A stretch of 64,000 bases of DNA, from assembly GCA_016800925.1 (NCBI GenBank), contig JABCPU010000118.1, positions 108,943 through 172,942 of the forward strand. The letters run 5' to 3'. The position numbers and the translations under genes were made by a program. The notes under the pieces were generated by a model. It did not search any database. It saw only the letters and a list, made by a program, of their open reading frames with translations, and was not told the origin of the DNA. Source of the stretch: Suillus spraguei. Taxonomy: Eukaryota; Basidiomycota; Agaricomycetes; Boletales; Suillaceae. This document shows positions 1 to 15,559 of the stretch, in pieces; the stretch's first letter is position 1; every line of letters begins with the position of its first letter.

Positions 1-95
1 AAATTCTTGAAATTTGTGACAAAATAATTTTGATACTATGGGCCCGCACGTGACCTGAAGTCATCTTCAGAAGAGTTTATCACTCAACGTCAGAA

Positions 96-2235
96 TCATT
101 CTGCCATCATCCGTCTAAGCTCAGTCTCCGGAGCTCTTGTCTTGAATTCAATGAAGGATGGCTGGTTCTCTCCCCTCATGAACGCCATATCATCCAGCGA
201 CTTCGTAGCATCCAAAGTCAGATGAAAAGCCCAAAGAATAAGGAGAGTGTTAATGAACACCGATCTGTAGCAGTCGGGGTGAACTTGGACAGTCATCTGC
301 GTAAAGTAAGCATTTACCTGGTTGCAACGTGTTGACCAGGGCATACGCTTTCAACGAATCAGTCAATAATTAAGTGTCCAGAAGAACGGTTGTTTACCGA
401 CGACCGAACCCAAAGATAAAGAATCTAAGACCGTCCCCAAAGCACCCTTGGTCATTCATCCAACGCTGAGGCTTGAAATCATGAGGTTCCGGGAAGATGT
501 CTGGGTCTCGAGAGATGGACCTGATGCACCATGTGTTAGCCCCTGAGTAACTTTCATCTTGAAGGACCAACCAATGATGACCGATTACCGTAGTCCCAGC
601 TGGAATACAATAGTCTCTCTGATGGGCCACACGATCATTTTCACAATCACTGGCTCAGAAACAACTTACCCAGACCACCTCCTTTGTCGTTCGGTGAGCC
701 AATCCTGCCGTGTGAAGTTGTAAACTTGAAGTTTGGGACCGACAACAATGATACCCACCGCTGGGAACCAATGGTCTCCATCTCAAAGCCTCGGAGATGA
801 AGGCACGCAGTAGAGGGAGGGACTCCTCGTCAGCAAAAGTTGGTACTGCAGTAGAGACATCCTTGAATCGATACACCTGCAGTAGGAATTGATCTACCTC
901 GATGCTTTCCTACGACCGCGTCAAGCTCAGCCTGGACCTTAGCTTGTTCATCGGGGAAAGATGCGGCTGCCATGAGCACTGTGCATATAGCTAAAGTAGT
1001 CTGGGGACTTCGATTCATATGTTCGAAAACAACGATACAAGACACTTGCCGTATCAAATCCTGCTGCATAGAAACTGCCAGCAAGAAAACCCATCTCAAT
1101 CTCTGTCAAGCCATGGAGTTGGACATTTTCTAGCATATACTTCACGAATGAAGGGCCGACGTCGACATCACTTTGCTGCGGAATGATTTAAACACCGCAT
1201 GAGATTAGCGAGATAATGCCTACAATTTGCTGTTTCACGCGATTCAGCTGATCAGTATTGAGCTTTCTGTTCCTCTCAAACCCCCGTTTCAACTCTTGGG
1301 CATACCAAGGAAGGTATTTGAGCCACGGGATGATGTCAACAAGATAAGCACCAGGGCGTAGGGTTTTACGAAGTATCTGAAAGTTCTCGCGGACGAGTCT
1401 GGCTTCGGGATCAGTAGCAGATGTAGGCGTGGTTTTTCCGTACGCAATTTTCGTAATCGTTGTTGCAGCATAGCTTCAAAATACTCATGAGTAACACGCT
1501 GTGATACGATAGGACAGCGCTTACGTTGCTGCATGATTCTGGAAGTTGGCTGGATCTTCAAGAATGTTGAGGACCATGTGCTTTGCGTGGAACATCTGTA
1601 GGGACTGATATTCTTCAGCTGATTTAGGCTGGAGATGCGTATGAAGTGCTCTATATCATATTGGAAGATAAATTTGGAGCCATCCATGCAGTGCCACGGG
1701 AAACGAAACGAACCTACGCATCCGACGCCACATGCTACCAGCAGGTGTAAGGATGACGGACAATCCACCATTAAGAATTTCTCCAGCGGCAACGAGGCGA
1801 GGGCGATCAGCTAGTGACCCACCCTGCTTCTCCATGATATCTACGACGGCCTGCAATATGAATATACTGAGCCTGGACATGACAAGTAGACGTCGAGGGA
1901 CTCACATCGTGACGGCCGATAATAACGATTTTCTCAGTTCCTGAACGAATGGTGATAATAGGACCATGTTCGTCAATCCATCCCGCGACAGTGAGAAAAG
2001 GGCTGATACACAATGAATATCAAAACAAAGAGTGAAAAGCGAAACCTCACTTGCGAGGGGATATAAAGTGTCCCCGAAGTCTCCAAGTGAGAGGGGAGGG
2101 TGGAAGAGGAAGGCCGCTCTCTGATTTTGGGAAGTAAGCCTGAGAAATCACTCCCACTATTACCCCGAGACAAGCCACAGTACAGAGGACAAGCTGCGTA
2201 TTGTCAGAAACGCGCAAGTCAGGCAGCTGTAGCAT
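96..2235 (-). CDS. Cytochrome P450 monooxygenase (multi-exon)
   Basis: Heme-thiolate monooxygenase, expected to be anchored in the ER membrane. The chosen start (2235) opens with a hydrophobic anchor (LVLCTVACLGVIVGVI) followed by a Pro-rich hinge (LPLPPSPLTWRLRGH), the usual fungal microsomal P450 N-terminus. Downstream exons give the I-helix segment AAGFDTAS (about 1040-1090), the ExxR motif in SEALRWRP (about 780), the PERF-like region FKPQRWM (about 460), and the heme loop FGFGRR-VCPGQHVATR. The heme loop is split by an intron (about 340-395), and its Cys ligand is present. The last exon ends at 96. All exon joins I followed keep frame with short GT-AG introns, so the gene looks intact. 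Layout resembles the large Agaricomycete families that include CYP5144/CYP5150-type enzymes. The substrate cannot be inferred and no cluster partners are nearby. Confidence 0.88.
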
Positions 2236-3057
2236 GATTGAAACGCAGGGACAGGAGAACTGTTTCTAAACTGGTGGCAATTTGAATTATGAATGGCCTT
2301 GTAAATACCACGCACCAATATATTGATAGCTGGCACTTTCAAAATGTCTGATTCAGCAGCTAGCGCTGACCACCGATGAGAACGGAAGAGTACCTCTCAC
2401 GTTGACATTATACCTAAGTTGAGAAGGCAATGCCAGCATCCGCACTGCGCGGTGATATCGTGAAAGATGTGAATGAACGTTGTTGACGACACCGGATACG
2501 ACATAGTAGTATCTCTTACAACTTATTGTATTGTCATGCCACGGATGCGTTTGGAGTACACGAGCACCGACACACCGAGGAAGTTGATCGAGTAGCATCC
2601 AACGAGAGGAACTATGCAGCGTACTATCATGCGCTGGAGACCAGGACGACAGATCAATTACTATATATCTACGCCTACACACTGCGATTAGACATAAAAC
2701 AGTTGCGTGAGCTGATACTATCATTCGACGGGAAATGCACAATTTTTACTTATTGCTGAATAGCAACACAACAACAACACATATTCGTATCGGATCTACT
2801 GTAGTGTATACATTAGGTCTCTGCGCATTGGGCCCAACAAGAATTTTTTATTTTGTTGCGAGCTTGTTGCAGCGGCAGCTCTGGAAGTTGAATAGAAATG
2901 CACAATTTCGTCACACTATGTCACACATAGCACCTCGGCCAATACACGATGATACTCGAAGTCCGACAGCGCACAAAGCAAACGAAAGTCCAGTGTTCCA
3001 CATCGTTCGTAACTTCAATAACGAGCTCAAAATCAAATTTCATTGAGGAAATAATAC
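2236..3057. other. Intergenic; no supported gene
   Basis: Upstream region of the P450 gene. The short open frames on both strands have no protein-like composition, splice context or family features. I see no repeat or RNA gene here. Confidence 0.5.
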
Positions 3058-3400
3058 CTAGTAATAAATACTAGGATGCGCTGAGTGATCATTACTTGCT
3101 GAAACTCTACTTAATGGTGCAGGAAGGCCATGCAGGGGGTAAGGCATATATCTGCCAGTGGACAGTCCAGCTTGTAGCTGTGGTGGGAGGTCCGGTAAGG
3201 CTCCAAGAGGATGAGCCTTAGAAGGGGCTGGCGCTGGCTGCCCAAATCGTGGCCCGCTACCTGGATAATGGAGGGGGTATGCAGGTGGTGGATTAAATGA
3301 AGGGAAGGGCAGTGGGCCGTTCATTTGCTGTGCCGCATGACTCAAGAAGGGAGCACCGGTGTGTATACCTATTCAGACATTATCAGCAATGAAATAAACA
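3058..3400 (-). CDS. Proline-rich terminal exon, unrecognised gene
   Basis: About 95-110 codons of Pro/Ala/Gly/Tyr-rich sequence (FPSFNPPPAYPLHYPGSG, then APLSRVSASNDHSAHPSIYY and stop at 3058). The frame stays open upstream of the first Met (HTGAPFLSHAAQQMNG), up to a possible acceptor near 3370, so this is more likely the last exon of a longer gene than a separate small protein. The composition fits a disordered tail of a regulatory or RNA-binding protein, but no domain is visible. I could not assemble convincing upstream exons in 3400-4050. Confidence 0.4.
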
Positions 3401-4111
3401 TGGAAGTAAGTGCTGGTGTGTGCCGATTCTGCCGAATGCACAAAAAAGCGGAGACTCAATGAAGCCGAGGTGTGATTTCCCAATCTAGCCTAACCGTCAC
3501 GCTTTGCTCATGAATTGTGAATAGCATACTGTGGTGGTGTTCTATTGACATGAAAACACCTGGAGTAGCTTCAGAATGGTGTATTTTATATATGTTGAAG
3601 TTTCTATGTTGATAGGTTAATGGGATCGCGGTGGATCTTGGATTTAGTGTTCAAAAACCACTCATTTTGGGTACACTCGCACGATGTTTCATCTCGGGAA
3701 GGCTTCACAGCACCGATTTTAAATATTCGATTTGGTAGTCTTATTGAGCATATACTAATACTTGTCCTCCAGCTGTTCCGAATGAAATATGTGTAGAGTG
3801 GTGAGCTCTGGAGTGCATTGTGCATTACCCATCGATTGTGCATTCCGGATCAGGTAATAGTATGTTGACCTGCCAAAATGTTATGATCAGGTCGGGCTAA
3901 TTGAAGTGTTGAGTGTTTGGACTCGGAGCCAATAATAATTGTCAGCTTAGGTAAGCTGAGCTTCTGACAACCAAATTTCGCCACGACTGTATTGAACAAG
4001 CCGGTCACAAACAATCTCAGAGACAGAAGAAGACAAGTATCTGGGTACCCGGTCGAACATGCAAGTATCAAGTTTGTTTTTTTGAATTATTGCTAACATA
4101 CTAAACTGCAG

Positions 4112-7100
4112 GGCCTCTGTTACCGTACAGTCTAATGAGATTGCTAAAGCCAGCTTACATGTCGCCCTTCCGTGGTACACGCATTTGTACACCATCCCAT
4201 TCCTCTCGCTCTATCCCCTTCTCGCATATGCGTATTATATCAAGTACGATGACTGGTTGAGAAGTGAGGAGTGGACTTTTCTGGCTTGTGTATCTCTGGG
4301 CGCAGGTCATGCTTTAAGTTTCCTGGTCACTCGATGGAGTGCTGGCGCGAAAGCATGGATAACAACGCGAAAGGTCTGCAGTCATGTTTGTCGATGTAGA
4401 TAACATCCTCATATATTTTAAAGGCACGGTCCATCGAGGATGCAGACTGTATACGCCTGGTTCCTCATATCCATCGTGGTCAAGGCGAGATTGTTCCATT
4501 ACTCAAGGGTGTTCCATCAGAGCCAATGTCCTACACGTTCAACTATCAGCGAGATACTTACGTTGTAGCCGGCAAGAATCCCGTCGTGTTTACTCGTCTA
4601 CCGTACCCATCCACCCAGCGCCCATCATTGTCTACCTTTCTGCATCCCACTGGTCTCAATCTGGATGCAATTCCACCCTTGAAGTCTCTTTATGGCAAAA
4701 ACGAATTCAACATCCCGATCCCCTCTTTCTCAGAGCTGTTTGCTGAACATGCAACGGCTCCCTTCTTTGTTTTCCAAATATTTTGTGTTGCACTATGGTG
4801 TCTTGATGAATATTGGTATTACAGCTTATTCACGCTATTCATGCTTGTCATGTTCGAGTGCACTGTTGTCTGGCAGGTGTGTTTCTTTTCCTTCCTTTGA
4901 CAACTCTGAGGCTAACCTCACTTGTAGCGTTTGAAAACTCTGACAGAATTTCGTACGATGGCCGTCGCTCCATATCCCATCCAATGCTATCGGCATTCTA
5001 CATGGATTACCATCCAGTCTGACGAGCTTCTCCCCGGAGACCTTGTTTCTGTCGGTTAGTGTTGTTTGTCCATTGGCGGTATTACTTTATTGACGTATCA
5101 TCACAGCACGACAGCAGTTTGAAACGGTAGTCCCTGCTGATATTCTTCTTGTCCAAGGTACATGCATCGTCAACGAGGCTATGTTGTCGGGAGAATCCAC
5201 ACCGCTACTTAAGGAATCCATCCAGCTTCTCGATAGTAGGGACAACCTGGACGTCGACAGCGCGCACAAGAACGCGGTCTTGTTCAGTGGAACGAAAGTG
5301 CTCCAAGCTAGCCCAACGGGTATGTTAAATGCTTACGGTTTACTTCTCCGTTAATGTTGTCATTGGACTCTCAGGTCAAGGACAAACCACTGCAGCGACT
5401 CCGGACGGTGGATGTCTGGGACTTGTTTTGAGAACCGGTTTTGGCACAGCCCAGGGGCAACTTGTGAGGACGATGATATTTTCGACTGAACGCGTATCTG
5501 CGAATAATCTCGAATCATTCCTGTTTATCGGATTCTTGCTCATTTTCGCGATTGCCGCTAGTTGGTATGTTTGGGTGAAGGGTGCGTGTCATATCTTGTG
5601 TACGGGCTACTAATCACAAGTATACATAGGTATCGAGCGCGATCTGAAAAAGTCCAAGCTCTTGCTCGATTGTGTACTTATCATTACGAGTGTCGTGCCC
5701 CCAGAATTGCCTATGGAGCTTTCTTTGGCCGTGAATGCATCCTTGGTCGCTCTATCAAAATTTGGTATAACTAGTTTCAATTTTCCGTGATAACTTATCT
5801 TACTATCTTTATCAGCCATATTTTGTACTGAGCCATTTCGTATCCCATCCGCTGGTCGCGTTGATATTTGTTGCTTCGACAAAACGGGAACTATTACCGC
5901 AGAGAACTTAGTCCTAGAGGGTGTTGCTGGTATAGAGTTGGTATCTCATATCTGATCAACATTTCCCCGCTAATATTACACAATTTTAGCGGGTCAGACA
6001 GACTGAAGCTTGTGGACGTCAAGGACACCGCCAAGTATACTACCCTCTGTTTGGCAGCGGCACATGCCCTTGTTCGTCTCGATGATGGCACGGTTGTTGG
6101 AGATCCAATGGAGAAGACGACGTTAGAAGCTCTTAACTGGCAGGTTATGAATGGCGACCAAGTAGTACCATCTTCTGCTAAGTCGCCGAATGCCTCGAGG
6201 GTTTTCATTCGGCGCCGTTTCCAGTTTTCATCGGCTCTCAAGCGCATGTCCACTGTATCGAGCCTGCCCAACGGCAAGGTCCTCGTTGCGGTTAAAGGTG
6301 CACCGGAAACAATCAAAGGCATGCTCACGGAAATTCCTGATTGGTATGATGTCACATACAAGTGGTATACTAGGCGTGGTAGTCGTGTTTTGGCATTAGG
6401 AACCAAGGAGACGGATAACATGTCGATTGACAAGGTTTGTGATGGTCTGATAGCTGCATCTGCATTATTAACACTTATTGTAGATAAATAAGCTATCCCG
6501 CGAGGATGCCGAGAGCAACCTTACGTTTGCAGGATTTTTAGTCTTCCATTGTCCGCTCAAGCCAGATGCTGTTGAAACACTCAAGATGCTTGCCGACTCG
6601 TCACACAGGGTAAGTCGTTTGTTCGCTATGGAACTTTACTAATTACAGAATAGTGCGTTATGATCACTGGCGACAACCCATTAACAGCGGTCCATGTCGC
6701 GCGTGACGTCGAGATCGTCGATCGCGACGCACTGATTCTGGATTTGCGAGAGAACCCCGCACATGAAGCAGGCGAGTCAATTGCTATTTTATCTAATACG
6801 CGCAGTAATGTTTGTCACAGATCTGGTCTGGCGTACTGTGGATGAAACTAAGATAATCTCAGTGGATCCGTCTCAGCCTTTGGACCAACGTCTCTTCGAC
6901 GAGTATGATATCTGTATTACCGGTGCCGCCATGAAGCAGTTCGAATCTCGTCCTTCATGGAATGACCTGGTACAAAATACCTGGGTTTATGCTCGTGTCT
7001 CGCCCACGCAGAAGGAATTCATTCTTACCAGTCTTAAGATGCTTGGTTACACTACACTCATGGCGGGAGATGGGACCAATGACGTCGGTGCACTCAAGCA

Positions 7101-8565
7101 GGCTCATGTCGGCGTAGCTCTTCTAGACGGCACACCTGAGGACCTCCAGAAAATAGCGGAACATCAGAAGGTTGAGCGGATCAAGAAAGTCTATGAGAGT
7201 CAGTTGAAGATGTCGGCAAGGTTTGGACAGGTGCCGCCGCCTGTACCTCCTGCTATTGCGCATCTCTATCCAGATGTTGTTGAGGCACAGAAAAAGGCTG
7301 CGGAAAATTTACAAGTTGCACGTAAAAAGAATCCGATGGAGAAGGTGACCCTTGTTGTCCTTGTGACGGTTGGCTGGCTGACAATATGATTTTAGTTCGA
7401 CCTTGCTTCGATTACTGATGCTATGGCCAACATGGAAGGCGATGAGGATGTTCCTCAGATCAAACTTGGAGACGCTTCATGCGCCGCACCGTTCACATCG
7501 AAGCTGTCCCACGTTGCTGCCAGTGAGTTTTGTGTATGCTTACTGTGTAAGGTTCCTACTGAGCTTTGAACAGTTACCCACATTATCAGGCAAGGTCGCT
7601 GTACTTTAGTCGCTACTATTCAGATGTACAAGATTTTGGCGCTGAACTGCCTTATCACTGCGTACAGCTTGTCGGTTCAGTACCTCGACGGTATCAAGTT
7701 TGGTGATTATCAAGTAACTGTCAGCGGAATGTTGATGTCCGTCTGTTTTCTCTGCATATCGCGAGCTAAGGTGCGTTCTTGCTGGATTTTTTTTTTGGCC
7801 ATACTGAGTATTTGACAACAGCCGGTTGAAAAACTTTCCCGGGAGAGGCCGCTAGGCAATATCTTCAATCTTTATGTGCTATTATCCGTGCTGCTCCAGT
7901 TTGCCCTTCACATCATATCGCTCGTTTACATTACGAACTTGTCACATTTCTATGAGCCGTAAGTCTTGATCTAGTTCGTTCTCAAAACATACTGAGTCCT
8001 GTATAGAGCTGGTATAATTGACCTTGAGGCCAAGTTCGAACCCAGTCTCTTGAACACTGCCATCTACCTTCTGGGTCTCTCTCAACAGGTCTCGACATTC
8101 ACTATCAACTTCCAGGTAATTTATTTCGCCGAGGATGCTGAATTTGATTCATTGACAGCATTTCTTATAGGGTCGCCCGTTCCGTGAGGGAATCCGCGAG
8201 AATTCGAGCTTGTACTGGGGGCTTGTCGGTGCTAGTGCTGTTGCATTCTCTGGAGCTACGGACTTTATGCCTGAGTTGAACCGATGGCTCCAGATCGTTG
8301 AGATGGAGGGATCGGTATGTCATTTTCCTGATTTTTAGTATGAAACGAAAATCTTATGGTTGATCCCTTAGTTCAAGGTGAAGTTAACCAGCGTCATGAT
8401 TGCCGACTTTGTTGGTTGTTGGGTGATTGAGAAGCTCTGCAAGCGCCTGTTTGCAGATCTCGAGCCAAAGCCGTTAGTTACTCGGGTAGGGAACGGAGAG
8501 AGGCGAGACGAAAGGAGGAAGCTAGACTAGGGGATAAGGCAGTCGCAGAGAAGAAAGCGCAGTAA
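4112..8565 (+). CDS. SPF1: P5A-type P-type ATPase (Spf1/ATP13A1 family), C-terminal frameshift
   Basis: ER P5A ATPase, a family known to dislocate mistargeted transmembrane helices. Visible in order: an N-terminal membrane segment ([20 protein letters not shown], about 4120-4190), the actuator loop [13 protein letters not shown] (about 5180-5220), the P5A hallmark [13 protein letters not shown] (about 5698-5740), the phosphorylation motif DKTGT (5878-5892), MITGDNP (6660) and GDGTND (about 7066-7083), then C-terminal membrane segments. About a dozen or more short introns interrupt it. The first coding exon is uncertain: an ATG at 4059 is close, but its splice phase does not fit the acceptor at 4111. 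At the end the frame runs into TAG at 8528-8530, while another frame entered near 8480-8490 gives the family-like basic tail [12 protein letters not shown], ending at 8565. One indel there is likely. SEC23 starts 226 bp downstream on the same strand. Confidence 0.9.
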
Positions 8566-8790
8566 GGACGCCGCGTAGCTAGATTCCCTACGCAAAGTTT
8601 CCGCAATCATAATATTATCTTCAAGTTTTCGCAATGCGAGTAACTTTAAGCTCCGCCTGAAAGACATCCAAATTGGTATGGATAGATTATACTTCGGAGT
8701 GACGTTGCAAGTACTCGTGTTCAGGTGAACTCGCAAGCAAAACAGTCGCGCCCTTGTAACTTTTATTCGAACCCGTGCGGACGTGCTGAA

Positions 8791-11908
<3,118 letters not shown>

Positions 11909-11944
11909 ACGAGTCCACCACCCGTTGTGCCTTCGGCACAGGAA

Positions 11945-12060
11945 GCAAAAGGAGTGCTTCGCACTCCTTTTGCTCCCTGGCCAAGGCTTCATCCTAATAA
12001 TTCTGTTTGCCCAAGGCACAGGAAGGCAAAAAGAGTGCTTCACACTCTTTTTGCCTTCCT
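11945..12060. repeat. Paired perfect hairpins in copy A
   Basis: Two inverted repeats with tiny loops: GCAAAAGGAGTGC-TTC-mirror (11945-11973), and a longer one with 18-base arms (12020-12060). Both are repeated in copy B (about 14016-14045 and 14091-14131). Conservation of the stems in both copies suggests they matter to the element. Confidence 0.8.
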
Positions 12061-12325
12061 GGCCTTGGCTTCATCCTAATAATTATCTTTAATAATGATA
12101 AGAGGTCTTGAAATAAATTATAACTTTGACCAATATTTTGAGAGAAGTAAAAGTACCACATCACTATCTTTGTGAGTTTATTGCCTATCTCATCCTCATG
12201 TCATTGCATTTGATTTTGATTTTTGTAAATTATTTACTGCAAACTATTAACTTGAATCAATCTTTTGTGTCAAGTTTTAATAGGGGGCAACAGTATTAAG
12301 TTGTCACACAACAAAATCATGCAAG

Positions 12326-12534
12326 TGTCCCATCTCCCGTCTCCTATCTCCTGTTACTGGTCTCCTGTCTCTCATTTCCTCTTACCAGTCTGCTGTCTCC
12401 TATCTCCCATCTTGTGTCTCCCATCTCCTGTCTCCCATCTCCCGTCTTGTGTCTCCCATCTTGTGTCTCCCATCTTGTGTCTCCTGTCTCCCGTCTCCCA
12501 TCTCCCATCTTATGTCTCCTGTCTCCTGTCTTCC

Positions 12535-12577
<43 letters not shown>

Positions 12578-12673
12578 TCTCCCGTCTTGTGTCTCCCATC
12601 TCCCGTCTTGTGTCTTCCGTCTCCCATCTCCCGTCTCCTGTCTCCTGTCTCCCATCTCCCATCTCCCGTCTCC

Positions 12674-12715
<42 letters not shown>

Positions 12716-13345
12716 CGTCTCCCATCTCCCGTCTCCCATCTCCCATCTCCCATCTCTCATCTCTCCCGTCTCCCCATCTCCCCCATCTCCCATCTCCCAT
12801 CTCTCATCTCTCCCGTCTCCCCATCTCCCCCATCTCCCATCTCCCATCTCTCATCTCTCCCGTCTCCCCATCTCCCCCATCTCCCATCTCCCCATCTCCC
12901 CATCTCCCCCATCTCCCCTGTCTCTCATCTCTCCTGTCTCCTGTCTCCCATCTCCCATCTCCCATCTCCCATCTCCCATCTCCCATCTCCCATCTCCCAT
13001 CTCCCATCTCCCATCTCCCATCTCCCATCTCCCATCTCCCATCTCCCATCTCCCATCTCCCATCTCCCATCTCCCATCTCCCATCTCCCATCTCCCATCT
13101 CCCATCTCCCATCTCCTGTCTCTCCCATCTCCTGTCTCCTGCATCACCCATATCTCCTGTCTCCTGTCTCCTGCACCACCCATATCTCCTGTCTCCTGTC
13201 TCCTGTGTCACCCATATCTCCTGTCTCCTGTCTCCTGCGCCTCCCAGATCTCCTGTCTCCTGTCTCCTGCGCCTCCCAGATCTCCCATCTCCTGCCTCCC
13301 ATCTCCCATGCCTTCATTCTCTCCTCCCCATGCTCTTCTGTCCCC
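12326..13345. repeat. CTCCCAT heptamer minisatellite (copy A)
   Basis: About 1 kb of imperfect 7-bp units (CTCCCAT with CTCCTGT, CTCCCGT and CTTGTGT variants), nearly pure CTCCCAT around 12948-13110. It is strand-asymmetric (C/T on +, G/A on -). Long open frames on both strands here are products of the repeat and should not be called genes. Confidence 0.95.
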
Positions 13346-13980
13346 CCATCTCTGCATCCTAATGATCATAGCAGCTTTTGAAACAAATAACATGATTTTT
13401 CAAATGACAAAGTTCAGATTCTTTGATAGCCAAAATATAATCAATCTAACAAAAATTTATCAGAAGTTTTTCCTGAGGGTGAGGGAGGACACTTCCAGCC
13501 TGCTGGCAACTTCCAACCTGGTATTGGTGCCTGATGGAGTAGCTTGTCATAGGTATCAACCTGTTCCTGACAACTTGACCATGGTGCCACCACTCCTTCC
13601 AGCCCCTGATGAGTTCCTTCTGTTTTTCCCTATCAGTCATCTTCTGCAATTGCACTCATTTTTGCTTGCCCTCCTTTTTTGCTTTGCACTCCTTTTTAGC
13701 TTCACTTTTGGCTTCACACTCCCTTTGGCTCCATCCTAATGATTTGGTTTTACCCCAGCTTCAGACAACCCATGGCAAATTCCACCAGCTGCGCAGTCAC
13801 GTGACCAAATCACGCAATCACGCATCACGTCACGCAATCATACAATGGGACAACAGTGAGTCGGCACTCAAAAAAACCACGCGAGAAATTTCCAAAAAGA
13901 AATAGCCGAGCTAAGCGTTCCTAAGCGAAAGCCATGTGAGCTAGCGAGGCAGATTCCCACCTTTCTCCCATACTTTATAG

Positions 13981-15117
13981 ACGAGTCCACCACCCGTTGT
14001 GCCTTCGGCACAGGAAGCAAAAGGAGTGCTTCGCACTCCTTTTGCTTCCTGTCCAAGGCTTCATCCTAATAATTCACTTTGCCCAAGGCACAGGAAGGCA
14101 AAAAGAGTGCTTCGCACTCTTTTTGCCTTCCTGGCCTTGGCTTCATCCCAATAATTATCTTCAATAATGATAATAGGTTTTGAAATAAATTATAATTTTG
14201 ACCAATATTTTGACAGAAGTAAAAGTACCATATCACCATCTTTGTGAGTTTAATATGTATTGCCCATCTCATCCTCATGTCATTGCGTTTGATTTTGATT
14301 TTTTTTAATTATTTACTGCAAACTATTAACTTGAATAAATCTTTTGTGTCAAGTTTTAATAGGGGGCAACAGTATTAAGTTGTCACACCACAAAATCATG
14401 CAAGTGTCCCATCTCCCATCTCCCATCTCCTGTTACTGGTCTCCTGTCTCTCATTTCCTCTTACCAGTCTGCTGTCTCCCATCTTGTGTCTCCCATCTCC
14501 CCCATCTCCCCCATCTCCCCCATTTCCTGTCTCCCATCTCCCATCTTGTGTCTCCCATCTCCCGTGTTCCATCTCCCGTGTTCCGTCTCCTGTGTTCCGT
14601 CTCCCGTCTCCTGTCTCCCGTCTCCTGTCTCCCGTCTCCTGTCTCCCGTCTCCTGTCTCCCATGTTCCATCTCCCGTCTCCCATCTCCTGTCTCCCATCT
14701 CCCATCTCCCATGTTCCATCTCCTGTCTCCTGTCTCCTGTCTCCCGTCTCCCATCTCCCATGTTCCATCTCCTGTCTCCTGTCTCCCGTCTCCCATCTCC
14801 CATGTTCCATCTCCTGTCTCCTGTCTCCTGTCTCCCTTTCTCCCATCTCCCATCTCCCATCTCCCATCTCCCATCTCCCATCTCCCATCTCCCATCTCCC
14901 ATCTCCCATCTCCCATCTCCCATCTCCCATCTCCCATCTCCCATCTCCCATCTCCCATCTCCCATCTCCCATCTCCCATCTCCCATCTCCCATCTCCCAT
15001 CTCCCATCTCCCATCTCCCATCTCCCATCTTCCCCATCTCCCTCATCTCCCATCTCTCATCTCTCCCATCTTCCATCTCTCCTGTCTCCCTGCTCCCCAT
15101 CTCCCCTGTCTCCCATC

Positions 15118-15150
<33 letters not shown>

Positions 15151-15559
15151 CGTCTCCCATCTCCCATCTCCCATCTCCTTCGCACTTCTTTTTGGCTTTG
15201 GCCTCCTTTTTTGCTTTGCACTCCTTTGCACTCCTTTTTGGCTTCACTCTTGGCTGAACACTCCCTTTGGGCTCCCTGGCCTCAGCTCCATCCTAATAAT
15301 TTCATTTTCCCCCAGCTTCAGACAACCTGTGGAACCATAATTGCATTTTACCCAGCTTCAGACAACCCGTGGCAAATTTCAACCCCTGTGTCGCTGCACG
15401 TGACAAATCCACGCAATCACACAATGGGACAACTGTGTCGGCACTTGAAAAAAACCACGCGAGAAATTTCCAAACCGAGCTAAGCGAAAAAACGTGGCGT
15501 TTAGCGAAAGCCACGCGAGCTAGCGAGCACCTTCCCACCTTTCCCCCCTTACTTTATAG
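13981..15559 (+). mobile_element. Non-autonomous repeat element, copy B, ends at the DAM1 start codon
   Basis: Joined head-to-tail to copy A with no spacer: copy A ends TACTTTATAG at 13980 and copy B begins ACGAGTCCACC at 13981. It has the same hairpins and the same leader (CTTTTGTGTCAAGTTTTAATAGGGGGC) before its minisatellite as copy A. It ends ACTTTATAG at 15559, immediately before the ATG (15560) of the DAM1-like gene. It is shorter than copy A, mainly because its heptamer array is shorter. Confidence 0.7.
14408..15178. repeat. CTCCCAT heptamer minisatellite (copy B)
   Basis: Same heptamer family as in copy A, with a variant zone (CTCCCGTGTTC, CTCCTGT) at 14480-14840 and a nearly homogeneous CTCCCAT block at about 14838-15030. 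The different variant order from copy A shows independent expansion. Confidence 0.95.

Larger units (their letters stand above)
11909..13980 (+). mobile_element. Non-autonomous repeat element, copy A
   Basis: Starts ACGAGTCCACCACCC and ends TACTTTATAG. The same two ends recur in copies B (13981-15559) and C (37148-37839, minus), which defines the boundaries. Two strong hairpins lie near the start: 11945-11973 (arms GCAAAAGGAGTGC) and 12020-12060 (arms AGGAAGGCAAAAAGAGTG). The interior holds a CTCCCAT minisatellite. The 3' part has Pro/Lys-like AAG/CTT-rich sequence, TTCAGACAACCCATGGCAAAT, and a CACGCAATCA-rich stretch. It has no transposase. Termini do not match a superfamily I can name with confidence. 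Confidence 0.7.

Noticed and set aside
4059..4111. ATG at 4059 as the certain start of the P5A ATPase
   Set aside because: The available donor sites do not give the phase needed by the acceptor at 4111.
12265..15483. Long open frames (up to about 440 codons) on both strands at 12.3-13.7 and 14.3-15.5 kb
   Set aside because: They are translations of the CTCCCAT heptamer arrays (Pro-Ser-His-Leu or Gly-Asp-Arg-Trp repeats); no start context, introns or domain.
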